Positions 50,173 to 59,729 of a stretch of 64,000 nt of DNA are shown here, piece by piece. The DNA is taken from positions 620,001 through 684,000 of the forward strand of contig AFUS01000004.1 in NCBI GenBank assembly GCA_000223315.2, in the 5' to 3' direction. The notes beneath the pieces were generated by a model. The model searched no databases, was not told the origin of the DNA, and saw only the letters and a list, made by a program, of their open reading frames with translations. The translations under genes were made by a program, and so were the position numbers. Numbering within the stretch: the first letter of the stretch is position 1; every line of letters starts with the position of its first letter. This stretch comes from Parvimonas sp. oral taxon 393 str. F0440. Lineage in GTDB: Bacteria > Bacillota > Clostridia > Tissierellales > Peptoniphilaceae.

Positions 50173-50874
50173 ATGAATTTAGTAGTATTTTCAGGTCCTC
50201 CTTCATCAGGGAAGACCAGTGTAATAGTAAAGACAATTGAAAACTTAAAAAATAGAGGTATTAAAGCAGGAGTAGTTAAGTTTGACTGTTTATATACTGA
50301 TGACGATTTAATTTATAAAAAAAATAATATTTTAGTTAGAAAAGGTCTTTCGGGCGCCTTATGTCCGGATCACTTCTTTGTTTCAAATATTGAAGAGGTT
50401 GTTCAATGGGGAATTAGTAATGAATTGGACATTTTAATAACAGAATCAGCTGGACTTTGCAATAGATGTTCACCATATATTAAAAATATAAAAGCTGTTT
50501 GTGTTATTGATAATTTATCTGGTATAAATACACCTAAAAAAATTGGTCCAATGTTAAAAAGTGCGGATTATGTTGTTATAACAAAAGGAGATATTGTTTC
50601 CCAGGCTGAAAGAGAAGTTTTTTCTTCAAGAGTTGCTTCTGTTAATCCAAGTTCTATAGTTATGAATATAAATGGACTTACAGGACAAGGAACTTATGAA
50701 TTAAGTACTTTATTGTATGATGAAAAGAATTCAATAAATACAGTTAATGGTATGGAATTAAAATTTGCGATGCCGACTGCATTGTGTTCTTACTGCTTGG
50801 GAGAGAAGAAAATAGGAGCAAAATATCAAATGGGAAATATCAAAAAAATGAAATTGGAGGATAAAAATGCGTAA
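50173..50874 (+). CDS. G3E-type (HypB/UreG-like) P-loop GTPase with two CxxC motifs
   Basis: The 233-residue protein begins with Walker A SGPPSSGKTSVI and has a Walker B-like ILITESAGLCNRC, similar to the ENVGNLVCP region of HypB and UreG. It has VITKGDIVS where G4 specificity lies. The paired cysteines CNRC (residues ~97-100) and CSYC (near 207) could bind a metal. This family inserts metals into enzymes such as hydrogenase and urease, but neither enzyme is encoded nearby. It starts 8 bases after the upstream gene and overlaps the ATPase gene by 8 bases, so all three are coupled. Confidence 0.85.
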   Translation: MNLVVFSGPPSSGKTSVIVKTIENLKNRGIKAGVVKFDCLYTDDDLIYKKNNILVRKGLSGALCPDHFFVSNIEEVVQWGISNELDILITESAGLCNRCSPYIKNIKAVCVIDNLSGINTPKKIGPMLKSADYVVITKGDIVSQAEREVFSSRVASVNPSSIVMNINGLTGQGTYELSTLLYDEKNSINTVNGMELKFAMPTALCSYCLGEKKIGAKYQMGNIKKMKLEDKNA

Positions 50875-51874
50875 TCTAAAAATTGAAAAATTAATTGAAA
50901 AATATCCTTTTGTTGAAGTTTTTTTTGAAGAAAATAACTTTGATATTTCAAATAGTAAACATTTATCATTTGCAGAGTATTTACATTCATTTTCTGAAGA
51001 AGAAAAAGAAGAACTTGCGATAGACGAAGAACTGCTTTGTGATTCATTAGAAATATATATAAATCAAATGAAAAGTTTTTTAGGACTAGAAGATGATGAA
51101 GTAAATTCAATAACTCTACTTGCCGGTACAGATAAGTTCGGTAATAGAGAAAACTATGATGAATTTAAAATTAATAAATCAGAAATAGTTTCAATAGTTG
51201 GACCAACAGGAAGTGGAAAATCAAGACTATTAGGAGATATTGAATGGGTAGCAGATAGAGATACTCCCACTAATAGAAAAATTTTAATAAATGGGAAAGA
51301 CGCTGATAAGAAATGGAGATTAAGTGCTAATAATAAATTAGTATCTCAACTTTCTCAAAATATGAATTTTGTTATGGATTTATCCGCTTATGAATTTATA
51401 GAACTTCACGCTAAAAGTAGAATGGTTGAAAATGAAGAAGAAGTTATTAATAAAATCATTGTAGAGGCGAATAAATTAGCAGGAGAAAAATTTGACTTAA
51501 ATACTCCTATTACTTCATTAAGTGGTGGGCAGTCAAGGGCATTAATGATTGCAGATACAGCAATTTTAAGTTCATCTCCGATTGTTTTGATTGATGAGAT
51601 TGAAAATGCAGGAATTGATAGGAAAAAAGCTTTAGATTTACTAGTAAGTGAAAATAAAATTGTTTTAATGGCAACACATGACCCGATATTAGCTTTGATT
51701 GCTGATAAGAGAATTGTAATAAATAATGGAGCTATAGTTGCGATACATAAAACAACTGAAAAAGAAAAGGAATTACTTTTAGAACTTGAAAAAATGGATA
51801 ATGTTATTCAAGATTTAAGAAAAGAATTAAGATATGGCAACTCACTTTCCAATTTTAAAATAAATTCTAAATGA
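50867..51874 (+). CDS. Soluble ABC ATPase with an N-terminal DUF1858-like domain
   Basis: Residues 1-65 look like a DUF1858-type domain (KIEKLIEKYPFVEVFFEENN, FAEYLHSFSEEEKEE). An ABC domain follows with Walker A GPTGSGKSR, signature LSGGQSRAL, Walker B IVLIDEIENAG and H-loop ATHD. It has no membrane span, and no permease is in the operon. The N-terminal domain matches in kind the one on the binding-protein-like gene two positions upstream, suggesting the two act in one complex. It is 335 residues, with GGAGG before the ATG inside the GTPase gene. Confidence 0.85.
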   Translation: MRNLKIEKLIEKYPFVEVFFEENNFDISNSKHLSFAEYLHSFSEEEKEELAIDEELLCDSLEIYINQMKSFLGLEDDEVNSITLLAGTDKFGNRENYDEFKINKSEIVSIVGPTGSGKSRLLGDIEWVADRDTPTNRKILINGKDADKKWRLSANNKLVSQLSQNMNFVMDLSAYEFIELHAKSRMVENEEEVINKIIVEANKLAGEKFDLNTPITSLSGGQSRALMIADTAILSSSPIVLIDEIENAGIDRKKALDLLVSENKIVLMATHDPILALIADKRIVINNGAIVAIHKTTEKEKELLLELEKMDNVIQDLRKELRYGNSLSNFKINSK

Positions 51875-51903
51875 TTGACTTTTTTAATTTGCTGTATTAT
51901 AAT
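51875..51903 (+). promoter_or_regulatory. Promoter before the two small membrane protein genes
   Basis: TTGACT (51875-51880), 17-base spacer, TATAAT (51898-51903). Confidence 0.75.
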
Positions 51904-51949
51904 ACTTTTATAAAGTATACATTGTACAGTGAAATAGGAGGAAATTATT

Positions 51950-52365
51950 ATGAAATCGAGAACAATTTCTGTTTTAAGCATATTTTTGTTTATAATATCA
52001 TTTTTTCTTTTAGAAAATATAATGTTAAATCAAGAGTTTACATTTAATTATTATAGATATATATTAATTAATATTTTTAGAGTGAATAAGATATTGTCAC
52101 CACCTGAATATGGTTTGACTCATATATTTTTTACAGCATATTACTTTATTCGATTTTAAATTTAATTTTCTGTTCAAACAAAATATATTTAATTATAAAT
52201 CAAATATTTTTGAGTATATATTTTATTCTCAATATATATCCAATAACTATAGGACGTGCCGGTTTTGAAGATAATATTTCAATGATGTATTTTTTTACAA
52301 ATATATTGATAATAATTTTGCTACATCTTATTAATTTATACCAATTTAAACATCTTAAAAATTAA
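51950..52365 (+). CDS. Small four-span membrane protein A, one frameshift
   Basis: The frame starts MKSRTISVLSIFLFIISFFL after AGGAGG and stops early at 52159. One T added to the T6 run 52127-52132 gives HIFFYSILLYSILN and a 138-residue protein. It has about four hydrophobic spans and ends NLYQFKHLKN at 52365. The third and fourth spans flank LNIYPITIGRAGF. It has the same length and a similar LIIN...YP...G pattern to the next gene. No known family recognised. Confidence 0.65.
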
Positions 52366-52404
52366 GTTTTAATAAATAACAGATTTTATATTGAGGTGTT
52401 GGTT

Positions 52405-52820
52405 ATGAATATTGCTAAAAATTTTTTATAAAATATTTATGGATTGTAAATTTTGTTATATTTATTGTTCTGATGTTTATGCTGGATTATGTCGATTTAA
52501 ATAATGAGTATATATACAGTGTTGATAAATATTTATTTCTAATGGTTTTGCCGATAATTGATGAACTTAATGGAGGGACATTCATTGTCATACTCTTATT
52601 ATATATGACATTTTCAATTTTGTATAAGATAAATTATAAATTTTTAATTATAAATTTATGCTATTTAATATTTCAATTATTAGTAATATTGTATCCAGTT
52701 GTATTCGGGAAAGTCGAATTATTAGGCTCTAAATCAATATTCTTGTTTATAATTATAATAATAATTCATTTTATTTTGATTTTTATTAATACATTTCTTA
52801 TAAAATTTAATTATGATTGA
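52405..52820 (+). CDS. Small four-span membrane protein B, one frameshift
   Basis: The true start is ATG 52405 after GAGGTG (MNIAKNFF). The frame stops after eight codons unless one T is added to the T6 run 52422-52427; it then reads FFIKYLWIVNFVIFIVLMFM through to 52820, again 138 residues. About four spans are seen. LIINLCYLIF and VILYPVVFGK align with the matching region of gene A, so the pair may be tandem paralogues. Function unknown. Confidence 0.65.
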
Positions 52821-52825
52821 ATATT

Positions 52826-52858
52826 TTAAAAGGAGGAATTTTAATTTCTCCTTTTATA
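52826..52858 (+). terminator. Terminator after the small membrane protein pair
   Basis: AAAAGGAGGA pairs with TTCTCCTTTT (one mismatch), followed by a short T-rich stretch. Confidence 0.7.
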
Positions 52859-52932
52859 TTGCAAAAAATGTGGTATAATAATCATATCTTTACACATTTT
52901 ATGAAGATATATTTTTTATTGTGAGGGATTTT

Positions 52933-55292
52933 ATGTTTGAACTTTTATCTCCGGCGGGTTCTATGGAATCCTTGAAAGCCGGAATTCAAAATGGAGCAGA
53001 TGCTATTTATCTAGGTGGTAGCAGTTTTGGAGCAAGAGCTTCTGCAACAAATTTTGACAATGATGAGCTTATAGAAGCTGTAAAATATGCAAAACTTAGG
53101 AATGTATATATATTTGTTACTGTTAATACATCTATTAAAGAAACTGAAGTTGAAGAATTGATTTCTTATACAGATTTTTTATATAAAATTGGTGTGGATG
53201 CAATAATTTTATCCGATATTGGAGTTGCAGAAGTTTTAAGAAAAAGATATCCAAATATGGAACTTCATGCATCAACTCAAATATCTGCACATTCATTAAA
53301 TGACGTTTTAGAATTAAAAAAAGTTGGATTTGATAGAGTAGTTCTTGCAAGAGAACTTAGTATAGAAGAGATTAAGGAAATCTGTGATAATGTTGATATA
53401 GATATTGAGGTATTTATTCACGGAGCTATCTGTGTAAGTTACTCAGGACAATGTCTTATGAGCTCAATGATTGGAGATCGTTCAGGAAACAGAGGTCGTT
53501 GTGCTCAACCTTGTAGACAAAGTTATAAATTGATTAACAAAACAACAGGAAAGGCAATTGATGTAAATGGAAGTTACTTATTGAGTCCAAAAGATTTATG
53601 TAGTATAGAAAATATCGAAAAAATATTAGATACGGGTGTTAAATCTTTAAAAATTGAAGGAAGAATGAAAAGACCAGAATATGTAGCAGTTGTTACATCA
53701 AGATACAGAAAAACTATAGACAATTACATAAATAATAAAATTACAGATGATAAAAAGGCTTTAAAAGAAGATTTAGAAGCTATTTTTAATAGAAAATTCA
53801 CATCAGGATACCTTATGAGTAAAAACGGTTCTGATATTATTAATTTAGATAAGCCTAATAATGTTGGAGTTAAAGTAGGAGAAGTTTTAAATTTCAATAC
53901 CAAAAAAAGAAATTGAAAATAATATTATCCGGTAAACTTTCAAAGGGAGACGGCATTAATTTAGGTGGAGGAAATATTGGTAGAATAATTAAAAATGGAG
54001 AAAGTTTTGACTTTGGAGTAGCTGGAGAAATAATAGAAATTGATTTCTTAAAAGATATAAAGCCAAAAACTCCAGTTTACAAAACTTCCGATAAATTACT
54101 AGTAGATAGTGCTAATAAATCATTTAGAGAAGGAATTGAAAATAAAAAAATAAATTTAAAATGTGAAATTTTTATAAAAGTTGGTGAAAAAGCAAGGTTT
54201 GTTTTAGAAAATATCGAAGTTTATTCAGATGAAAAAATAGAAAAATCAAAGAATAAAGAAGTTGAAATAGATAAGATTATTGAAAAATTATCTAAAACTG
54301 GAGGAACACCTTATATTTTTGTTTTTAAGAATATTTGTATCGATAAAGATGCCTTTATTCCGGTTTCAGTATTAAATAATATGAGAAGAAAAGCAGTTGA
54401 AAAATATGAGGAATATAAACTGAATTTTTCAACAAAAAGAATTATATGTCCTTCTCAAAATTTTAGTTATCAAAATGGTAAAAAGGTATTTAATAAAAAG
54501 ATTACATTAAAAGTACGTAAAAATACTCAACTGGAAAAAATTATTGAAAATCCAAATATATCAGAATTTATAAAAGAAATTTACACTGAAGATTTTACTT
54601 TGCTTGAAAAATATTATAATAAATTTAAAACTATGGGGATAAATATAATTTACAGTGCTCCAGGTGTTATAAGAAACGAAGAGTATTCTCTATTAGAAAA
54701 ATATTTATCCAAAATAAATGATGAAATTTTTAATAAAGTTCAAATATCAACTTGGGGTTCAAAAAACTTTTTTAAATCAAAATTTGGTACTAAAAAATTT
54801 AATATAGACACATATTTTAATATCTATAATTCATATTCATTGAAATTTTTTGAAAAATATTTTGATGCTGAAGATATAACAATTTCACAAGAAATAAATA
54901 AATTTGAAATAAAAAACTTGTTGGATAAGTCAAAAGAAAGAAATTCAAATGTCGATATGATTATTTATGGACATACAAGATCAATGCTTACAGAATATTG
55001 TGCAATGGGAGTTTTGACAAAAGATTGTCATAAAGATAGACGTTGTGCTGAATGTGCAAGAAGTGATTATGTTTTAAAAGATATGGAGAATAGAAAATTT
55101 AGACTATTTCAAGATATGTTTTGCAGAACTGAAATAAGAAATCATATTGCGCTGGATTTAAGAGAAAATATAAAAGAAATATTTGAATTGGGAGTTGACA
55201 GAGTAAGACTTGATTTTACTTATGAAGATTCTGATATGCTCTATAAAATTTTAAAAGAATGTATTGAATGTATAAAATATTCAAAAAAATAA
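52933..55292 (+). CDS. U32-family protein (RlhA/TrhP-type, with DUF3656), one frameshift
   Basis: The N-terminal U32 domain shows ELLSPAGSMESLKAGIQNGA, MELHASTQISAHS, VFIHGAICVSYSGQCLMSS and GNRGRCAQPCRQSY, with the cysteines proposed to bind a cofactor. Though named peptidases, relatives such as RlhA and TrhP hydroxylate RNA bases. The frame breaks in the A7 run 53902-53908. One added A gives NTKKKKLKIILSGKL and a 786-residue protein whose second half looks like DUF3656 plus a repeat of the U32 fold (TEYCAMGVLTKDCHKDRRCA). The start ATG at 52933 follows GTGAGGGA. An RNA-modifying role is inferred from family knowledge. Confidence 0.88.
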
Positions 55293-55344
55293 AAGATACA
55301 AATGCTTTTAAAGGCCATTATATAAATTCAGTTAACTAATACAA

Positions 55345-55382
55345 AGGTAGTATTTTTAAAATTTTAAATACTACTTTTTTTA
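55345..55382 (+). terminator. Terminator after the U32 gene
   Basis: GTAGTATTTTTAAA-like arms (GTAGTATTT / AAATACTAC) close a hairpin followed by T7. Confidence 0.85.
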
Positions 55383-55618
55383 TTGAATGATAACAAAACA
55401 ATTAGTTACTTATAATATGGAAAACCGGTATTAAGTAAAAAGTAATATTTTAATAAAAATGGACTATGTTTTATGAAAAAATTTTTAAAACATTGAAAAA
55501 TGGATAAATTTTTGATAAAATTAATGTCAAGGTGAAAAGTATACCTTTTTAAGATATGTTTTATAAAGTATGTAATTAAAGAATTTTGTGATTTTATAAT
55601 AAAAATAGGGAAGTGTAT
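55383..55618. other. AT-rich gap without a recognisable gene
   Basis: Between the U32 terminator and the NusG-domain gene I see only short, stop-rich frames. A possible -10 (TATAAT, 55595-55600) lies just before the next gene. The minus-strand frame here is low-complexity and unlikely to be a gene. Confidence 0.6.
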
Positions 55619-55986
55619 ATGAAAAAAGGAGATATTATTGTTATTTTTAGTTTGATTATTATTTTTTCTTTTCATTTGTATATATAAATAAAAGTTTTAT
55701 AACAACTGAAGATAAATATATAAGTGTTCAAGTAAACGGAGAGGAAATTAAACAGATAACATTTGGCAACGAAAAGAAAGTTTACCCTATAAGAACATCT
55801 TTTGGAATTAATGTTTTAGAAGTTGACAATGACGGGGTTAGAGTTATTGAGGCAAATTGTCCTGATAAACTGGATGTTAAGTTTGGTAAAATTAGTAAAG
55901 TTGGACAGGCAATTATTTGTATGCCTAATAGATTGGTTATACAAATTAAATCAAGACAAAATAATGATTTGGATGTGGTAAATTAA
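55619..55986 (+). CDS. NusG domain II-containing protein, one frameshift
   Basis: The protein starts MKKGDIIVIFSLIIIF with one membrane span. It continues with the NusG_II-type beta domain (YISVQVNGEEIKQITF, IEANCPDKLDVKFGKI, SKVGQAIICMPNRLVIQI). The frame breaks at T6 55662-55667; one T added gives IIIFFFSFVYINKSF and 122 residues. Such proteins commonly sit beside a Gx transporter, as here: the next start codon overlaps this stop. The pair is often linked to Rnf or ApbE genes, not visible in the window. Function unknown. Confidence 0.85.
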
Positions 55987-56486
55987 TGAATGTAAAAAAA
56001 GTTATTTTAATTTCTTTGTTTGTTTCAATTGCTTTAGTTGTATCTTTGCTTGAGTATTATATTCCAATACCCATTCCAAATGTAAGATTGGGCTTATCAA
56101 ATGTAATAATTATAAACTCAATTATACTTTTCGGTTTTAAAGAAACATTTTTTATTTCGTTTTTAAAGGCGGTTTTATTGGTAATAATATTAGGTAATCC
56201 GGTAAGTTTTATATACAATTTTTCAGCGGGATTTACAAGCATTGTTACTATGTATATATCAAATAAGTTTTGTAGTAGATTTTTAAGTTTAATAGGAATA
56301 AGTGTTTTAGGGTCTGTTTCTCATGTTATGGTTCAAATATTAGTTTCTATGATACTTTTAAATACAAATACTTTGGTTAATTTTATTCCTTTCCTAGGTA
56401 TAATAGGAATTTTTACCGGAATTTTAGTTGGGATTATTTCTAATTATATGTATAAAATTTTAAGAGGTAATTATGTCAAGCTATAA
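55986..56486 (+). CDS. Gx transporter family protein
   Basis: The 166-residue membrane protein has about five spans. It has the typical YIPIPIPNVRLGLSNVIIIN near the N-terminus and GNPVSFIYNFSAGFTSIVTM in the middle. The family resembles ECF-transporter S components and is often annotated, from old data, as heptaprenyl diphosphate synthase component I. Its ligand is unknown. The start overlaps the previous stop and radC starts inside its 3' end. Confidence 0.85.
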   Translation: MNVKKVILISLFVSIALVVSLLEYYIPIPIPNVRLGLSNVIIINSIILFGFKETFFISFLKAVLLVIILGNPVSFIYNFSAGFTSIVTMYISNKFCSRFLSLIGISVLGSVSHVMVQILVSMILLNTNTLVNFIPFLGIIGIFTGILVGIISNYMYKILRGNYVKL

Positions 56487-57336
56487 TTATGAAGATTTTT
56501 TAAAAGATTTAAAAATATTTTTGAATGATGAGAAACTAAAAGATAAAAAAATATTTGAAAAAGAAATCAAAGAAGAAGGGTTGTCTTTTGTAGATAAAAC
56601 TGTAAATGAAGTTAATAGTGTAAAAAATATAGAATATAAAGATATAGATACTTTTACTATTTCTATAAAAGAATTACAAGAAACTGATAAACCAAGAGAA
56701 AAACTTTATAAATTCGGATCTGAAAAATTAAGTGAATACGAGCTTATAGCAATTTTAATTCGTAGCGGATCAAAAAAAGAGGATGTTTTAACTCTTTCAA
56801 AGAAATTATGGCAATATATGAATAAATTTCATAGGATAAGTGAAATTACAATTAATGATTTGATGAAAATAGACGGAATAGGATTGTCTAAGGCATGTTC
56901 TATAATTTCTGCATTGGAGCTTTCTAAAAGACTGAATATGAGAGAATGTGTTGATAATTTTTCATTTTGTTCTCCAAAAAGTGTTGCAGATATTTTTATG
57001 AATATATTAAGGGATGAAATGAAAGAACATTTTTATGTTCTTTTGCTAGATACTAAGAATAAAATAATTTCTTGGGACGAAATATCAAAAGGTGATTTAA
57101 ATTCATCAATAGTTCATCCTAGAGAAGTTTTTAAATATGCTTTGAAATACAGTGCAAACAGTATTATTTGTTTGCATAATCATCCAAGTGGAGATCCAAC
57201 TCCAAGTTCTCAAGATATAGATATAACAAAAAGATTGGAAGAGGTCGGAGATTTGGTAGGAATAAGATTGTTGGATCATATTATAATCGGATATAATAAA
57301 TATATAAGTTTAAAAGAAAAGGGATTAATGAGATAA
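56473..57336 (+). CDS. radC: RadC-family protein
   Basis: The 287-residue protein has a helix-hairpin-helix region (LMKIDGIGLSKACSIISALE). It ends in the JAMM metal motif (HNHPSGDPTPSSQDIDIT) of the MPN domain. An N-terminal extension of about 75 charged residues precedes the UPF0758 core, longer than the usual ~230-residue form. RadC was once linked to DNA repair, but its role is unsettled. It lies directly before mreB, a conserved Firmicutes neighbourhood. Confidence 0.93.
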   Translation: MSSYNYEDFLKDLKIFLNDEKLKDKKIFEKEIKEEGLSFVDKTVNEVNSVKNIEYKDIDTFTISIKELQETDKPREKLYKFGSEKLSEYELIAILIRSGSKKEDVLTLSKKLWQYMNKFHRISEITINDLMKIDGIGLSKACSIISALELSKRLNMRECVDNFSFCSPKSVADIFMNILRDEMKEHFYVLLLDTKNKIISWDEISKGDLNSSIVHPREVFKYALKYSANSIICLHNHPSGDPTPSSQDIDITKRLEEVGDLVGIRLLDHIIIGYNKYISLKEKGLMR

Positions 57337-57349
57337 GAGAGGTAGAAAA

Positions 57350-58372
57350 ATGGGTTTTTCGTGGATTTTAGGGGAAGATTTAACTTTAGATTTAGGTACA
57401 TCTAACACTCTGATATACTCAAAAAGAAAAGACGGTAAAGTTATTGAACCTTCTGTTGTTGCTGTCGATTTGAATAATTATGAAATAGTTGCAGTTGGGG
57501 AAAAGGCAAAAAGTATGGAGGGAAAAACTCCTGATAATATAATAACATTAGCACCTATTAAGGGAGGAAAAATAATAAACTTTGAGATTGCTCAAGTAAT
57601 GCTTACAAATTTATTAAAAAAAGCAAAGTCAAGTTTTTCAATTTTTCATCCAAAGGTGCATATTGCAATATCAAGTGGAATTTCTGAAGTTGATAGAAGG
57701 GCTATTGAAGATTGTGTAATATATTCTGGAGCTAGAAGTGTTGAATTTATTCCCAGTGCAGTTGCATCTGCAATAGGAATGGGACTTCCTGCTTTAGATC
57801 CTTCAGGAAATATTGTTGTAAATATAGGTGGAGGAACTGTAGATGTTTCATTGGTTAGTTTAGGTGGGGTCGTTGCATCTAAATTTGTAGATATTGGGGG
57901 AGATTCTATTGATTATGATATCGTAAATATTGTTAAAAATAAATATGAGTTAATGATTGATAAAGAAACTGCCGAATTTATAAAAATAAATTTATCTTCA
58001 TTTATTAGTAGTAATATCAGTAATAATCTATCAATTTTTGGCAGAGATATAAACAGTGGAATGCCAAGAAATGCTATGATATATGGTAAAGATATAACAT
58101 CTTCATTATTTCCACTTTTTAATGCTGTATCTGATGCAATAAAAGTTATTTTGGAGAAAACACCACCTTCAATGGCAGGAAATGTTTTAAGAAATGGAAT
58201 ATTTTTAACTGGAGGTTGCTCAAAAATAAATGGTTGTGTTGAATATTTACAAAATGAGTTAAGAATAGGGATTAATGTGTCCGAAAGTCCACTGACTTGT
58301 ACCTGTGAAGGAGCAAGTATTTTAACTAATAATATGAAAGGTAAAAGTAATAGGAGAAAGAATAATGAATAG
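57350..58372 (+). CDS. mreB: Rod shape-determining protein MreB
   Basis: The 340-residue actin-like ATPase shows LTLDLGTSNTLIYSK (phosphate 1), VNIGGGTVDVSLVSLGG (phosphate 2) and FLTGGCSKINGC (adenosine motif). It organises cell-wall elongation under the membrane. AGAGAGG precedes the ATG. mreC and mreD follow with short overlaps, and PBP2 comes next. Finding mreBCD in what may be a coccoid anaerobe is notable. Confidence 0.95.
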   Translation: MGFSWILGEDLTLDLGTSNTLIYSKRKDGKVIEPSVVAVDLNNYEIVAVGEKAKSMEGKTPDNIITLAPIKGGKIINFEIAQVMLTNLLKKAKSSFSIFHPKVHIAISSGISEVDRRAIEDCVIYSGARSVEFIPSAVASAIGMGLPALDPSGNIVVNIGGGTVDVSLVSLGGVVASKFVDIGGDSIDYDIVNIVKNKYELMIDKETAEFIKINLSSFISSNISNNLSIFGRDINSGMPRNAMIYGKDITSSLFPLFNAVSDAIKVILEKTPPSMAGNVLRNGIFLTGGCSKINGCVEYLQNELRIGINVSESPLTCTCEGASILTNNMKGKSNRRKNNE

Positions 58373-59228
58373 ATTTAGAAATATTAAATCCCGTAAAAAG
58401 AAAATCTCTTTTTTTACAACAGTAATAATTTTAAGTTCTATAATTTTTTTCAGTAACAATTCTTCTATTATGAATATAGGAGAAAATGCGATAGGGACTG
58501 TTACAAGTTCAATTTCAAGGATTGTATATTCTTCTATTGCAAGTTCAAAAGAAGTTTTTAAAAACATTTTTGGATCAAGAACTATTAGAGAAGAGAATGA
58601 AAAATTAAAAATTGAAAATGCAGAACTAAAAGAAAAGAATGTAAGTATGGAAAATATAATAGCAAAAGAAGATTTTTTGAAAAATGAATATAATTTGTAT
58701 TTAAAAAACAAAGAAAATTTGTTGAGTGCTAATGTTATTGCTTTAGATAATAATAATTTGTTAATAAGATTTAATATTAATAAAGGAAGTAAAGATGGTG
58801 TAAAAGTTGGAGATATTATAGTACAGGGAACTGTTGGTGATAAAGAAAATACTTATATAACTGCTGTTGTAGGAAAAGTTGTAGAGGTTGGTTATAATTG
58901 GAGTAAAGTTTCAAGTTTACTGGATTCAACGAGTAATGTTTCTTTTAATGTCGTGAGAACCCAATCATATGGAGCTATAAATGGTCAAGAAAACAATTTT
59001 TTATCAGGTTTTATGTACAAATCGGATGCAGATGTTGTAGTCGGAGATAAGTTGGTTACTTCCGGTAGAGGCGGAGTTTTTCCCGGAAATTTATATATTG
59101 GAGAAGTTACAGAAGTAAAATCTTCAGATAATAATTTGGAAAAAAAGGTTAGTGTTAAATCTCCTGTTGATTTTACAACTTTATTCAGAGTATTTGTCTT
59201 AAAAGGAAATGGTGGAGCTAATGAATAG
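58365..59228 (+). CDS. mreC: Cell shape-determining protein MreC
   Basis: MreC (287 residues) has one N-terminal membrane span (~21-38). A coiled coil follows (IREENEKLKIENAELKEKNV). The extracellular beta domain shows NINKGSKDGVKVGDIIVQG and VTSGRGGVFPGNLYIGEV. It bridges MreB to the PBPs. Its start overlaps the mreB end by 8 bases and AGGAG lies just upstream. Confidence 0.93.
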   Translation: MNRFRNIKSRKKKISFFTTVIILSSIIFFSNNSSIMNIGENAIGTVTSSISRIVYSSIASSKEVFKNIFGSRTIREENEKLKIENAELKEKNVSMENIIAKEDFLKNEYNLYLKNKENLLSANVIALDNNNLLIRFNINKGSKDGVKVGDIIVQGTVGDKENTYITAVVGKVVEVGYNWSKVSSLLDSTSNVSFNVVRTQSYGAINGQENNFLSGFMYKSDADVVVGDKLVTSGRGGVFPGNLYIGEVTEVKSSDNNLEKKVSVKSPVDFTTLFRVFVLKGNGGANE

Positions 59229-59718
59229 ATTAAAAGTTGTATTGATGTTTTTTGCAAGTATAATGATACAAACAGCTATATTGCCAAATTTTAGTATATT
59301 TAACTCTAAAGCTAATATGAGTATAGCACTTGTTGTAGCGATAGCTATGAATTTTGGATCTTATGTTTCTGGATATTGTGGAATTGTACTTGGATTTTTT
59401 GAAGATATTCTATTTTCTAGAGTAATTGGAATAAGAGCGTTGATATATTATATGATAGGCTTCATAGTCGGGTATAGTGAAGATTCTATAAATAAAGGAG
59501 ATATACGTTCAGGTTCTATAATTACTATTGTAGCAACATTATTTTATTGGATTATGAATACAATAATTTATATGTTTTTGGAAAATTCTTCTGTAAATGT
59601 TCTTATAAAATATTTAAAAGGTCCAATAGTTATAGAGTTGATTTTAAATGTTTTATTATATTTGGTATGTAATTATGCTTTGAAAAAAGTATTTAAAAAG
59701 AGAAAATTTAGATTTTAG
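59221..59718 (+). CDS. mreD: Rod shape-determining membrane protein MreD
   Basis: MreD (165 residues) is an all-membrane protein with about five spans. It shows the family pattern NMSIALVVAIAMNFGSYVSG near the N-terminus, then GFFEDIL. The ATG at 59221 follows GGTGGAG within the mreC end; the longer frame start is in that site. The overlap with mreC is 8 bases. Confidence 0.88.
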   Translation: MNRLKVVLMFFASIMIQTAILPNFSIFNSKANMSIALVVAIAMNFGSYVSGYCGIVLGFFEDILFSRVIGIRALIYYMIGFIVGYSEDSINKGDIRSGSIITIVATLFYWIMNTIIYMFLENSSVNVLIKYLKGPIVIELILNVLLYLVCNYALKKVFKKRKFRF

Positions 59719-59729
59719 TAGGTAATTAT

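Noticed and set aside
55406-55675. An 89-residue minus-strand frame in the gap before the NusG-domain gene
   Set aside because: It is low-complexity (Asn, Phe, Ile, Lys), has no ribosome binding site and overlaps the start of a recognisable gene on the other strand.
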